Shown: one piece after another, positions 50,401-57,792 of the stretch
Numbering within the stretch: position 1 is the stretch's first letter
How the letters are laid out: each line of letters begins with the position of its first letter
Assembly (NCBI GenBank): GCA_963669155.1
Contig: OZ022587.1
Location: forward strand, 18,490,694-18,554,693
Direction: 5' to 3'
Length of the DNA: 64,000 nt
Source: Arbacia lixula
Taxonomy: Eukaryota > Echinodermata > Echinoidea > Arbacioida > Arbaciidae
Program-made: the position numbers and the translations under genes
Notes under the pieces: generated by a model
Database searches by the model: none
Seen by the model: the letters and a program-made list of their open reading frames with translations, nothing else
Told to the model about the DNA's origin: nothing

Positions 50401-52194
50401 CATGATCACAACCGAGTAACAACTATGTCTGGTAATACAACCTAGGCCTTAATCCTTCTGACTGCCCTAGATCCTCTTCCTCGCCCGCTCGAAAAAGAGG
50501 ATTCAGGGCGGCAGTCAGAGGGATTAGGGGGCCTAGTCTGTATTACCAGACATATTTGTTAACAGACTCAGTTGTGGCCATGCTCTCCTCAGCCTCGTAA
50601 CTAGGCTAAGCACGTACATGACGTACTCGTCATGCGCTCGCTTCATACATCCCTCGTTCTTGTACACACAAAAACACACACTGAAGCAAGGCATGGTCAT
50701 AGAGTTAAATACGTACTAATATAACTCTATGGGCATGGTACTGCGTGTGTGTGCGCGCGCTTGCATTCGGCTTGTCATTGTGTGTGTACACATGACTGCA
50801 TTTACGGTCTGCGGCGCGGCTCGGGTACAGCGCACTGAATCTATAGTTATCTGCGCTCGCATTATACATGAAGTACTCGTGGCCGAGCGGTCAAGGCGAT
50901 AGACTAGAAATCTATTGGGGTCTCCCCGCGCAGGTTCGAATCCTGCCGAGTACGATATGCTTTTGCTTTTTTGCACTTACTCAGTTTATTTTTAAACAGG
51001 ACATTTGAAGTGTTAGTTTATCAAATTTATCTGAAATAATGGTTCATTTTTCACTTTTTACGTAACCAAATAGAACAGTTGTTATTTTCCAGTAAAAAAA
51101 GTCATGCAAAATACATGTCTATAAAATAACCACGTCGTTTGTGCATGTAGGCCTACACAACGTAGAAAATGGCTTTTAAATGTAAAAATCCATTTGGGGG
51201 CTATACAATATCAGATGTCAGACATGATACTATTATAGCTATAATTCATAGTGATATAATCGATATTTAAGAAACAAGTAATTTTTAAAGAACATGATTT
51301 GCCAAAACAAAGAATTACATAAGAAATGTGCAAAACAATAAAATACAAAAGAAATGAATATGGGATTTTTTTTCTGAACTCTGTTTCGATTTTCTAACAA
51401 ACTTTGATATAAAGTAAAAATATGAAATTGTTAATAATTGCGTAAAATTCTCAAACCTTTTAAATCTTAAAATACAAATATTTCTCTCGTAGATGTGTAT
51501 CCACCAGTTTTACTAAGTATGCGTTATTGTTATTGAAATGTGATCAGTTTAAACGTATCTTTTTTCTTTTCTTTTTTTACAAAGAATATTTTGTTGCTCC
51601 GCGGCCTAAATTGTAAGGGAAGGGGAAGATTTCTTCAACCCCGTTCCCCCGCAACTCCCCCATCTCCAAGCTCTGGGCTGGCCAACACAACCTGGCTCTC
51701 TTATGTTTACACTGTTGTTCACCGTTCTCGAATAAAAAGTAATTTGTTTTTATAGCGTTTTTTACCCCTTTTTGTGTTTGATTTCTTTTCTTTTTTCAGG
51801 AGAGAAAGCTTCCAAGGCTTTCTATGATGAGATCCAGCGGTACAATTTTGGCAGCGGTGGATTTTCTTCTGGGACAGGTTAGCCAACTTGTAAAAGTTCT
51901 TTGTTTAACCATTCTTGTGCAAGAGAAAAATTAGCTTTATTGAAGTGGGACGTAATTTATTTTTTAGTAATTAGTTGTATCATTCTAAATCAACCTGCAA
52001 GTACCATAGAACTGACCTAATTATTGCTACATATCCATATTTATTTTAAAAAATTATAGGATATTCGTATTTATATTCATGTCGCAATTACCATTTCGTT
52101 TGCCTTGTTGCAGGTCCTGACATGAATAATTATTATTTTTATTATTCCTCACCTGATTTCCTTCCCCCACCCCATTCTTCCTTTCACCCTCTGT

Positions 52195-52241
<47 letters not shown>

Positions 52242-52420
52242 AAACACACACTCCATTTTTCATATTTCTTCGCCCCTCTCCCATTTATCTTACCTTTGAA
52301 ATTACTGCAATCTGCCTTCTTCGTTCTCCTCCTTATCCTCTCCCTTTCACCTCCCCTCCTCCCCCCCCCCTTTCCCACCCACTCTCTCTCTCCTCCTCCT
52401 CTCCTTCTCTGTCTCTTTCT

Positions 52421-52458
<38 letters not shown>

Positions 52459-52654
52459 TCCCTCTTCTCTCCCCTTCCTCTCTCCTTCTCTCTTCCTCAC
52501 TCTATCTCTCTCTTTCACTCCTACCCTTTTATCTCTTCATCTCTTCATCTCTTCATCTACCACTTTATTTACCACTCCCTTCCCGCCCTCTCTCTTACCA
52601 CTCCCTACTCAGGCCACTTCACGCAGCTGGTGTGGAAGGAGAGTAGGCGTGTCG
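18469..52654 (+). CDS. GLIPR2: GLIPR2/GAPR-1-like CAP-superfamily protein, 3'-partial (gap)
   Basis: Coding exons 18469-18505, 41986-42207, 51800-51877 and 52613-52654 join in phase (each junction phase 1) to give 126 codons before the assembly gap. The start MGGCAS has Gly2 and Ser6 for N-myristoylation and Cys4 for palmitoylation; there is no signal peptide. The CAP domain follows: ALKAHNQYRAQHGVPALKLD, YGENIHYAY, the short linker, FYDEIQRYNFGSGGFSSGTG and HFTQLVWKES. Vertebrate GLIPR2 (GAPR-1) is a 154-residue lipid-anchored protein on the cytosolic face of the Golgi that dimerises and binds Beclin-1. The same layout here supports orthology or close paralogy; function is inferred. About the last 30 residues are missing. 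Introns are 23.5, 9.6 and 0.7 kb; the first holds an intact retrotransposon and the second a tRNA-Ser cluster. Confidence 0.88.
18506..19934. other. GLIPR2-like intron 1, proximal part
   Basis: No gene seen. It contains G runs at about 19105-19140 and 19311-19363 and otherwise AT-rich intron. Confidence 0.5.
19935..20960. repeat. 1-kb polypyrimidine minisatellite-like tract
   Basis: Almost pure C/T on the + strand with irregular units such as CCATCCCTCTCTCCCTCCAT and TCTTCCCATC. A longer unit of about 230-240 bases recurs: CTCCCTCGACCTGGCCATAC at 20221 and CTCCCTCGACCCGGCCATAA at 20440. Long open frames on both strands are compositional. Confidence 0.85.
20961..23366. other. Intron 1 between polypyrimidine tract and retrotransposon
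   Basis: Contains a family E repeat from 21214 and a direct duplication near 21590-21660 (GTGTGTATTGCAATCTCCGG twice, 47 bases apart). A poly-C stretch lies at 22261-22288. No coding exon is supported. Confidence 0.5.
23367..24324 (+). repeat. 5' LTR
   Basis: 958 bp, TGTTAC...GTAACA. A TATA-like TATATATA lies near 23743-23751 and a polyadenylation signal AATAAA at 24254-24259. It differs from the 3' LTR only at 23492 (T here, C at 29883). Confidence 0.97.
24330..24347 (+). promoter_or_regulatory. Primer binding site (tRNA-Pro type)
   Basis: TGGGGGCTTGTCCGGGA begins five bases after the LTR. It is complementary to the 3' end of animal tRNA-Pro with one difference (T for C), which still allows a G-U pair. 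Confidence 0.8.
24483..29273 (+). CDS. Gag-Pol polyprotein of the Gmr1-like element (1596 aa)
   Basis: A single uninterrupted frame from ATG 24483. An N-terminal SAP-like segment is followed by a charged coiled coil (about residues 75-145, with a 9-residue QRQREAERE unit repeated), a Gag core, and a CCHC zinc knuckle (384-397, CFHCNKRGHLKAQC). Then come an aspartic protease with DTG at 474-476 and a 27-residue tandem duplication (561-587 and 588-614). Integrase follows: HHCC zinc finger (His741/748, Cys778/781), the DDE triad D812, D871, E907 with the canonical 35-residue D-E gap, and a GPY/F-type tail (FSGPYCV). After an acidic linker come RT with YIDD at 1330-1333 and RNase H ending NNVIADALSRV. 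All catalytic residues I could check are present, so the copy looks coding-competent. No frameshift separates gag from pol. Confidence 0.96.
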   Translation: MSTFDVKAFAERTDLSYTDLERLRKCNLIAIAQHLNVELTQGMKKAEILDSVASHMTVRQQTQPAEQTQAMGGSDQTQLELAKMEFEREKMRLEFEEKEKQRQREAEREQRQREAEREQRQAEIEMKRLEMEMKLRELELSQTHAQDNKSHTFDVAKNVRLVPKFEEDRVDKYFVSFEKVASAMKWPQEFWPMLLQSVFVGKAADVYSSLSAEQSCNYATVKKAVLNAYELVPEAYRQKFRNASRKPGQTHVEFAREKEMMFDRWYGSLKVGEDFDSLREVVLLEEFKKNVASNVRSHLDDHKITDLRKAAQMADEYELTHKNDNKPPFRNFSGYRGKNQNEAQKSTGQAKDAQSKGGNTSSGSPPASKNQSDNSGTAKPPPTCFHCNKRGHLKAQCWKLQNKEKKEVGFVMPKSVLPEESVPGRDRQVIENRPFNFDDKLTQVDRKYRSFLSEGIVAPSSSGEAGKPVVILRDTGSNQTLLVEGSVTLPPESALNAKALIQPIFGSCITVPLYKVDLKCDLVSGPVTVGVIPELPMRGVDCLLGNDLAGDKVVASPGVSEQPVEVTEAEQLQVKFPGIFPDCVVVLEKPVEVPETENLQEEVPGIFPACVVTRSQARRDAHDDADCVDVEENTGVWLAETFFKDLNEGGAVLGSEASSGELFSKSSLVQAQQADMELKGLSQTACSEAEAVNVPECYFVKDDILMRKWRPPLRPADEDWTVVHQIVVPPCYRNEILRIAHELPVGGHLGVRKTKDRIMRHFYWPKLSHDVAEFCKTCHTCQVVGKPQPSIKPAPLIPIPAFDEPFTRVLVDCVGPLPRTRSGHKFLLTIMDMSTRFPEAIPLRNITAKTVVEALVQFFTRYGLPKEIQSDQGSNFMSNIFQEVMYQLGIKQLKSSAYHPQSQGALERYHQTLKTMIRAYCEEHPEDWDKGIPCLLFATRDSPNESTGFSPFELVYGHEVRGPLKLIKERFMSQDDDVNLLDYVSKFRERLFKACEVARGHLKTSQENMKKKADKNAKVRTFKPGDKVLVLLPLQGEPLKAKFSGPYCVKKKLNDVNYVVGTPDRRKDQRVCHVNMLKEYFERETSQPVGVIQVVNDEEVDVVESDVDMSESDVNMSEPPSVRLSNTEVLGKTQDVLSYLPEDQRKDVTDLLHEFGDVCKDKVGCTPLTVHDVDVGDARPIKQHPYRLNPDKLAKVREEVQFMLENDIIEPSQSSWSSPIVMVPKPDGSQRFCIDYRKVNAVSKTDSFPIPRLEDCIDRVGNSAFVSKIDLLKGYWQVPMTDRAKEISAFATPDGLFQCKVMPFGMKNSPATFQRLTNHVIAGLDHCVVYIDDILVFSDTWSDHIQHLRLLFDRLHKANLVINLAKSEFAKAKVTYLGHIVGQGQVLPREAKVEAILSFPIPQTKKELLRFLGMAGFYRKFVPNFSTVVSPLTNLLKGKVKYIWSDECQNAFVKLKSIMANEPVLAAPNFSKPFKVAIDASDVGVGAVLLQDDDDGIEKPVSYFSKKLNKYQKKYSTIEKEALSMILALQQFEVYLTNSKGEIILYTDHNPLVFLDRFKTKNSRIFRWSLLIQPYALKIVHVSGKNNVIADALSRV
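29274..29748 (+). other. Retrotransposon 3' untranslated region
   Basis: About 475 AT-rich bases between the gag-pol stop and the polypurine tract. No further ORF such as env is present. Confidence 0.8.
29749..29757 (+). promoter_or_regulatory. Polypurine tract
   Basis: GGGGGAAAG directly abuts the 3' LTR at 29758, the expected site for plus-strand priming. Confidence 0.85.
29758..30715 (+). repeat. 3' LTR
   Basis: 958 bp, identical to the 5' LTR by base-by-base reading except C at 29883. Followed by the target duplication ATAC. Confidence 0.97.
30720..31539. other. Intron 1, nothing coding seen
   Basis: AT-rich unique-looking sequence after the retrotransposon; no gene or RNA recognised. 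Confidence 0.5.
31668..32012 (+). mobile_element. Retroposon 3' tail, copy 1
   Basis: About 340 bp beginning GTAGACAGCTGTAAAAATCT and ending AATAAATCAAATCGAATC with a TCAAA repeat. The same segment recurs at 55672-56015 in the same orientation. An AATAAA followed by a short pentamer array is typical of non-LTR retroposon ends. No reverse transcriptase is visible here, so it may be a SINE or a truncated LINE. Confidence 0.65.
32590..32960. repeat. GA/CA-rich simple repeat
   Basis: Includes (GACA)n-like sequence at 32600-32750, pure (AG)n at about 32771-32814 and further GA/GGG runs. ORFs within are artefacts. Confidence 0.9.
33334..33408. repeat. Poly-G and (GGA)n repeat
   Basis: A run of about 18 G followed by GGA triplets. 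Low complexity only. Confidence 0.85.
33986..34446. mobile_element. Foldback element (family E, full copy)
   Basis: The left end CTTTAAGGGAAAGTCCACCC and the inverted right end (AAAGTTGGACTTTTCTTTTAA) bracket about 460 bp. Inner arms match too: GAACGTTTGACGAAAATCCGT against ACGGATTTTTCTTAAACCTT. A TGTGACGTCACTTG site lies in the left half. Confidence 0.7.
34447..37211. other. Intron 1, no gene seen
   Basis: Contains an AGCCT/AGGCT-ended repeat at about 34575-34770, an (ATTG)n run at 35036-35072 and a poly-G tract at 35389-35404. No exon supported. Confidence 0.5.
37212..37419. mobile_element. Palindromic MITE (family A, copy 2)
   Basis: AGTAGTCTAGGTACTAG and the inverted CTAGTACCTAGACTACCT bracket arms with AACAACTATGTCTGGTAACA and its complement. 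A half copy follows at 37518. Confidence 0.85.
37518..37590. mobile_element. Half copy of family A MITE
   Basis: Only the left arm is present (CACAACCCAGTCTGTTAACA, then CTATGTCTGGTAACACAGAC). The right arm is missing. Confidence 0.75.
38155..38290. repeat. C/T simple repeat
   Basis: Poly-C runs and about 48 bases of pure (CT)n. Confidence 0.9.
38350..38970 (+). repeat. Diverged ~182-bp tandem repeat, 3.3 copies
   Basis: CGGCCAATT occurs at 38407, 38587, 38772 and 38952, spaced 180, 185 and 180. Each unit also has GAACAACCATGG-like, AACAACACTCGAA and a G-rich run that differs in length between units. It is non-coding. Confidence 0.88.
39590..39817. repeat. Long (CTT)n / (GAA)n microsatellite
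   Basis: About 205 bases of nearly pure CTT after a (CTC)n lead-in, with only a few interruptions. It creates poly-Leu, poly-Lys, poly-Glu and poly-Arg frames that are not genes. Confidence 0.97.
40238..40450. repeat. CT-rich simple repeat
   Basis: CT/CTTT/CTCA runs, preceded by a poly-C tract at 40126-40146. Confidence 0.85.
41411..41446. repeat. (TG)n microsatellite
   Basis: About 18 uninterrupted TG units, 540 bases upstream of the GLIPR2-like CAP exon. Confidence 0.95.
41986..42207 (+). CDS. GLIPR2: GLIPR2-like exon 2: first half of CAP domain
   Basis: The acceptor is cctttccgcag; the donor GTAAGA begins at 42208; phase 1 in and out. It encodes AYRSKFKRDALKAHNQYRAQ, HGVPALKLDSKLSKYAQSWA and HKYGENIHYAYDSTGIESIT. 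KAHNQYR and GEN are conserved CAP-family signatures; the His and Glu belong to the family's central cavity. GC content is well above the flanking introns. Confidence 0.92.
43561..43642 (-). tRNA. tRNA-Ser (anticodon AGA), copy 1
   Basis: 82 nt on the minus strand. The acceptor stem GTACTCG pairs with CGAGTAC, discriminator G. The anticodon stem ATAGA/TCTAT encloses loop CTAGAAA with AGA. A long variable arm (TGGGGTCTCCCCG) and T arm CAGGTTCGAATCCTG are present. A T run follows the gene on its strand. Its acceptor matches the copy at 50873 rather than the GTAGTCG of the other local copies. Confidence 0.96.
44211..44290 (-). pseudogene. Decayed tRNA-Ser, copy 2
   Basis: It keeps the variable arm, T loop and 5' part of the gene, but the 3' acceptor strand (CGCAGTGG region) no longer pairs. 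The anticodon arm has lost bases: ATTTTTATTAT replaces the normal stem and loop. Probably not functional. Confidence 0.85.
44476..45003 (+). mobile_element. Inverted-repeat element (family G, copy 1)
   Basis: About 530 bp. The ends TTTAAAGATTGTCCATCCCT and the inverted AGGGACGGGCTGTCTTGAAA are related terminal inverted repeats. A copy in the opposite orientation is at 47255-47805. A shorter relative with similar ends adjoins it (about 45003-45333). Confidence 0.75.
45456..45655 (+). repeat. 99-bp tandem duplication (2 copies)
   Basis: TTCATGACAAA.AAAACTAAAC at 45456 repeats at 45555. The copies run through CTTGTTGTGCGGTCTTTTTG with few differences. It lies about 80 bases from tRNA-Ser copy 3. 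Confidence 0.9.
45736..45817 (-). tRNA. tRNA-Ser (anticodon AGA), copy 3
   Basis: 82 nt, minus strand. The acceptor GTAGTCG/CGACTAC, anticodon loop CTAGAAA, variable arm and T arm are intact. A TTTT run lies downstream on its strand. Confidence 0.97.
46593..46658 (-). pseudogene. Decayed tRNA-Ser, copy 4 (anticodon arm deleted)
   Basis: 66 nt. The acceptor and D regions match copy 3, but 16 bases covering the anticodon loop and stem are deleted and the T arm has substitutions (GAAAATACGC for GAACCTGCGC). It cannot decode. Confidence 0.92.
46961..47042 (-). tRNA. tRNA-Ser (anticodon AGA), copy 5
   Basis: 82 nt, minus strand, the same sequence as copy 3 across the gene. A TTTTT run follows on its strand. 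Its 5' flank (ACTTCATGGAA on the + strand) is shared with copies 3 and 4. Confidence 0.97.
47255..47805 (-). mobile_element. Inverted-repeat element (family G, copy 2)
   Basis: Reverse-complement homologue of 44476-45003. For example, GATCACCACAAAACCATCG here mirrors TGATGGTTTTGTGGTGATC there. With copy 1 it brackets tRNA-Ser copies 3-5. Confidence 0.8.
47800..48454. mobile_element. Foldback element (family F, copy 1)
   Basis: About 655 bp with long arms: TTAAAGGTCCCCTGTCATCA at the left and GATGACAGCGGCCCTTTAA at the right; CCTCCAACTCAAGATTC mirrors GAATCTTGAGTTGGAGG. A second copy lies at 57793-58469. Confidence 0.88.
48896..49374. mobile_element. Poly-G-ended non-autonomous transposon, ~480 bp
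   Basis: Ends CCCGGGAGGGGGGGGGG...CACTCA and GAGTGCCCCCCCC...CGGGG are inverted repeats built on long G/C runs. The interior is GC-rich and includes paired AGACCCC-type motifs; no convincing ORF. Confidence 0.75.
50373..50608. mobile_element. Palindromic MITE (family A, copy 3)
   Basis: GCTAGCCTAGTTACTAGGCT and inverted AGCCTCGTAACTAGGCTAAG ends; arms contain AACAACTATGTCTGGTAATA and its complement. The centre has its own GAGGATC.. palindrome. Confidence 0.85.
50873..50954 (+). tRNA. tRNA-Ser (anticodon AGA), copy 6
   Basis: 82 nt on the plus strand, identical through the body to copy 1, including the GTACTCG/CGAGTAC acceptor. T runs follow (CTTTTGCTTTTTTG). It is the only copy in this orientation. 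Confidence 0.97.
51800..51877 (+). CDS. GLIPR2: GLIPR2-like exon 3
   Basis: It follows a strong acceptor (tttcttttttcag) and ends before GTTAGC (51878), phase 1 in and out. It encodes EKASKAFYDEIQRYNFGSGG and FSSGT, matching vertebrate GLIPR2 [24 protein letters not shown]. Confidence 0.93.
52197..52236. repeat. (CA)n microsatellite
   Basis: About 18-20 CA units in the third intron of the GLIPR2-like gene. Confidence 0.95.
52320..52610. repeat. Polypyrimidine tract before GLIPR2-like exon 4
   Basis: Nearly all C/T, with pure (CT)n at about 52423-52456, running almost into the acceptor of the exon at 52613. Confidence 0.85.
52613..52654 (+). CDS. GLIPR2: GLIPR2-like exon 4, cut by the assembly gap
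   Basis: The acceptor is ctccctactcag. It encodes GHFTQLVWKESRRVG before the run of N. HFTQLVWKES is the CAP1 signature (vertebrate HFTAMVWKNT). The rest of the exon should lie in the gap; no matching sequence was recognised directly after it. About 290 bases of polypyrimidine precede it. Confidence 0.93.
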
Positions 52655-52854
52655 NNNNNNNNNNNNNNNNNNNNNNNNNNNNNNNNNNNNNNNNNNNNNN
52701 NNNNNNNNNNNNNNNNNNNNNNNNNNNNNNNNNNNNNNNNNNNNNNNNNNNNNNNNNNNNNNNNNNNNNNNNNNNNNNNNNNNNNNNNNNNNNNNNNNNN
52801 NNNNNNNNNNNNNNNNNNNNNNNNNNNNNNNNNNNNNNNNNNNNNNNNNNNNNN
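52655..52854. other. Assembly gap (200 N)
   Basis: Exactly 200 N, probably a placeholder length. It interrupts exon 4 of the GLIPR2-like gene, so true size and content are unknown. Confidence 0.99.
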
Positions 52855-54340
52855 TTGGATATAGCGCCATCGTAACAAACGACTATTCACATTGGGAGTT
52901 CCATTTTGTTAAGATCTGCGCACATATTTTCATTGTGTCCGCATTCACAATAATCAAAACGATAATGGGTCTTTCATATCTGCAGTTCATCTAAAGTTAG
53001 AGTAAGAGCAAGAAGATGATGAAAAAGTATGTCTTCCTTCATCTTACACGTCTAAAATGGCTACACATGTGGTACATTTTGATAGCCTTCAGATAATTCT
53101 AAAAATGTGTCTAAATTATGTATGATCATGAATTTAACATTCTTTCGTACCGCATTGCATGCTGGCAGAACATATCTGCGTTTATTACCTTAACACATAG
53201 GCTATCACAGTTGCTTCTTCTTGTTGAAAGCATGTCATTATTGTCATTATTATTATTGATACATTATTGATAGATAGATAGATAGGTATATAGATAGATT
53301 ATTGATAGATTGGTTATTATTAACTATAAAAATAGCATTGGATATAACAACATAATAACAAAGAAAAACATGTTTAATTAAACAAAATGATACAATACAA
53401 TATAACACAGATGACAGATTGACAGAACGAGACAGCGGTCAGAGTCCATAATGAAAGTAGTTCACTGGTGCCCGTGGGTATAAGGACCAACACACGCTGT
53501 CTCAAGATAAAAACAAAGAAGTAACACATTGCATAAGATGTCTAAAAATCTTATCATTAACAAACAATTAAGCTTTAAAGAAGTAACTAAGTAATTCCTT
53601 CAGCGATAGATAAGCTAAGGAAGATTCATTATGATGAATGTTTGAATGTTTTACATACACCTTTCATGAAATTGTGCTCCTCAGAGTTTAATCAAAATTG
53701 GGTTGAATAAGATGTCAATGTAAGCCAGAGTGATACAGCAATACATGTAAATGTATGTAAATACATGTAAATACATGTATTAACTAATTAAATAACCAGC
53801 TATAAAAGAACACGCGAATGTGTAAGTGCAGTATAGTACTGTATGCAACCTTGTTTTTCACTCGAGGGATGTATGCTTATTGTGTGATATCTTCGCAAAC
53901 ATAATGAGCGATGTTAACTCCACTGCTGCCAGACTTCATACTGACCTATGGGAATGGTGTATATTACCAATGCAAAATGCCTCAATGGCGCGTTAAGAGT
54001 TTACATGAGGGCAGCGAACCACGAGCTCGGTTGATGACGTCACTAATGAAATTATGGAAGATTCGTTAGAGGGGAAGGTCGCAATTGAAAGGTTCGAACT
54101 TGTTCTAGTTTCTGTGGTCTGTTGTCTTCGTGGTCTTGAGCTTGATGCCAGTGTTGGACATGGCCCAATGATAATTGTGCCGTGAAACCTAATGTTCAAG
54201 TTTTATCCCACAAGTCCCTAGAGAGATACCATCACAGCTGCAGCATCGCCACAGACTTGTCTTCATTTGGTTTTGAGACCCTTTATGTAATACCTGTCTC
54301 CTGCCTCCCTCTCTACATCATATCTGATTCGTCTTCTCCT
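52855..54340. other. Sequence after the gap, no gene seen
   Basis: AT-rich, with a GATA run at 53271-53300 and ATGTAAATACATGTA repeats at about 53745-53780. No continuation of the CAP protein was recognised. Confidence 0.5.
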
Positions 54341-54359
54341 CCCCCCCCCCCTCTCTTCC

Positions 54360-54440
<81 letters not shown>

Positions 54441-54776
54441 TCTCTCACCCTCTCTCTGTTTCTCTTCTTTTTTTTAGATCTCTTTCCGTATTCCTTTTTC
54501 TTTCCCATCTTCACCTGTCTCTGTCGTTGTCTCTGCCTATGGTTACCTAAATTCCCAACCCCATTTCACCCAACTTCTCATCAGCCCCCCCCCCCCCCCA
54601 TCCCTTCACTGCATATTTACCACTGTGCCTCTCCACCTTTTATCTTCCTCCACTGGCCTCTGCCAGCTCTCTCTCCTCCCCTCACCCAACACCATTCTAC
54701 AATCTTCCTATCAGCATGATCAGCCCTCCCCCGCACCCCCGCAACCATTCCACATATCTTCTCACCCCTCTCTCTC

Positions 54777-54818
<42 letters not shown>

Positions 54819-54870
54819 CCCCCCCCCCCTCCATCATCCCCCCCCCCTCTCTCCCTCTCTCTCTTTTTGT
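54341..54870. repeat. CT-rich simple repeats
   Basis: Poly-C runs and long (CT)n at 54370-54436 and 54766-54820. ORFs are compositional. Confidence 0.9.
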
Positions 54871-55671
54871 GTTCCTCTTATCATAATATTCGTTTCAAAT
54901 CTTTTCTGTGTTTCGGTAGTCTTCTTTACTTGTGTTTTGTTTCTTGTTAGGTTTACCATAACATCTATTCAGTTCATTTCATTTTATTTTGCTTTCCTAT
55001 GTATGCTCTGACCACTTTCGTTACCTCATATCTGATTATCCTTCTCCTCTCACTCTCCTGTATTCTTCTCGTGTATTCGTTCTCGATTCTTCCTGTGTTT
55101 CCTAAGTCTTCTTTCGTTTTATTGCATGTTTTTTTTTCTTCAGGTTGACTCTACCATTATTAAAGTTCATTTCCTTTCATTTTGGTTTCGAGTCCTTTTT
55201 CGTTGATGCAATCCTCATGTCCTGCTCCCCCTCTCTCTCCATCATATATGATTCTCTTCCTTCTTTCACTCTCCTTTATTCTTTTCGTATATTCGTTTTA
55301 CCCCCTGTTTTTTCTAAGTCTTCCTTCCTTGTAATTTGATTCTTTATTCAGGATCAGGATAAACACGTTCTAGTTCCTTTTATTTTATTTTGGTTTCGAG
55401 TCCTCTTTCGTTTATGTAATCATCATGTCCTGCTCCGCCTCCCTTTACTTCACACTTTTTTAACAGTTGCTTGGGACCCCTCTCACTAGGGTACAGATTG
55501 ACGCCCAGGAACATGGCCACATTTCTCAAAACGAAGGGAATCTGGTCTCCCCCCCCCCCCCCCTCCCTTTCACAAATCTTGGATCCGCCCCTGCGGTTGC
55601 CCTAGATTTGACCCCTTAAATTGTAATTTATAATGCACCCATGCTATGTTTTCTGTTTTATGAAATCGTCT

Positions 55672-56015
55672 TGTAGACAGCTGTAGAAATCTCAAACCAC
55701 AATATAGTTTATTTTTTAATAAGTAATCACAGTCCTGTAGTTGCTTTTAAGAAGGAAAATGAGTTTTTTCCTGAAATTATCATGTTAATTTCCGTACGTT
55801 TGACCTTTACGTCACCTATGGGTAACCTATACCTTACAAGCTGTGCTTTCTTTAGGTTTCCTTCCATAGTAATTTGTAGAATTCATTTTGTTTCCCAGTT
55901 CAAGATGAACTCTCCTGATATATATTTGTTTATACCTCGTTAATTCCGTGTATTCAATTTTATATAATTGTTAAAGATTACTATGGAAAAATAAATCAAA
56001 TCAAATAAAATATCG
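55672..56015 (+). mobile_element. Retroposon 3' tail, copy 2
   Basis: Homologous along its length to 31668-32012 in the same orientation, ending AATAAATCAAATCAAATAA. The shared TCAAA-type tail supports a target-primed retroposon. Confidence 0.65.
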
Positions 56016-57792
56016 GGGAGAACCATACACACCCCCCCCCCCCCTACCTTCCTCTTCATCTCGTAATTTTCCTTAATTATTTTTAATTCTACCTTTTACC
56101 TTTCATTTTAAAGGTAAACACAAAAAACAACGTTGTGATCAATGTTTTGATAACTTGCTTCTCTCCGTTTGGCCTTGGGTTTGTGATAGCATATACGATC
56201 TAAGCAGCCCATCTAAGTCGACGTCAAAGTATGATAGAGTGCCGAAGTGTGACGTCATGTGAGCATATTGTCAAGACAACTGGTTCTAAACTCTAATTAT
56301 GCGGGAAGAGTACGCAGCGGTGATCACAGCGGGCACTATAATTGGGAGTGCCCGACACATGCCAGCTAGACAATATCGGACCGGTAAACCTCTCACTTGA
56401 GTGATATTGTTTCGAACCAGCTGGCTTGACAACATGTTCAAATGACGACACCACTTCGATACTCTATTCACTATACTCTTCTTGCAAAATCTTGCGCACA
56501 CTTTGATACCAATATCAATGTACACACCTGCCGCACCGTATCACCACCCCATGTTGAGCAAAGAGAGAGGTGTATGGGGCGTAAATCGGAACTTCGTTAT
56601 CGTAATGCATTTTGGTATCCCAAGGATGTTCCCTCCAGTCAAGCGGAAAGACTAGAGGTTCGTTATGATATTAAAATAGAATAGAGTCTATGTCATCGGA
56701 CAGGTGCACAGCAATCTATAATGAAGTACCCGGAATAATTATCTTGTGATATACATGTATGCAATGCAAAAATTCTCGGCCATGTGTTTAAAATCGAATG
56801 TAGAAATGAGCCTGTGCAGTATTGAAGTTCAAATTGGAGTAGATTGTTAGAATCTGTCGTTGCGTGTCAGAATGAATTCCTCTTTTAGCTGGCAGTGGCG
56901 CATGGTTTCAGCAGGAAGGTGTTACAACTGGAGTCAGCACGAAGAATCATTTATTCCTACACCAGTCGCGTTCATTGATAGCACAATAGAATATTTGACG
57001 CATTTGGTTCTTTGATCCAGTGACGACCACCGCCAAATATGCAAAACGAATTTTGGATGCATTTAGAGGGATATGTATTCTGCATGCGCAGAAGATTTCA
57101 GAACCACTTCATGAACTGAAGTGCATGTGCAGTAGTATTACATCTTATAATGATACGATTATGTGTATTTCAGATTATATTGGTGCTTCGTTTTTGTGAT
57201 AAAAGGAGAATGCTGTAGAAAACATGCCAGAGAAATGCCTCCATATCGCACATTGGGCAATCATATTTCCTTGAAAATTTCTTGTAAATCGTTCATTGAG
57301 TGTTTCACCTTCCATGGAAACAACCTCAATTTCGTGTCCGGAGGTGTCCGAAAAAGTTACGGACCAAATTCTTTCTCCAATTTTCCCAAAATTTCCATTC
57401 GCTCACCCCAAAACTAATTCACAGTGTGTGTAAAAAGACCAGATACGAGCTCCCAGCGAAGCCTGAACGGCTGATATATTTCTCTGACCAGATTTCTTTT
57501 GTTATTCAGAGGAAGGTACTGCCTAATTAGAAATACAGCGTATTGTTTAAAACACCTGAATGTTCTGAATTTTTATGAGGCGGTGGTCATCATAGATCAA
57601 AGGAAGTCTATCCGAGCACAGTCCATCCATGATAGGTCCATGGTTTCAGGGACTGTTTGCCAGTGGCATCTCTGAGCCAAGAGATGAAAGTCAGTTTTTA
57701 TCGTCCTCTTGACCTACGTCCCTGAACAGCACAAGTGAGGGTGACTTAAATATTGAAGTTAGACAACGCAAAAGAAAGAAAAATAAAACACA
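56016..57792. other. No gene seen
   Basis: Mostly unique AT-rich sequence. Short frames (for example 57163-57530) show no recognised domain. Confidence 0.5.

Noticed and set aside
52609..52890. Four frames running through the N gap
   Set aside because: They exist only because N codons are not stops.
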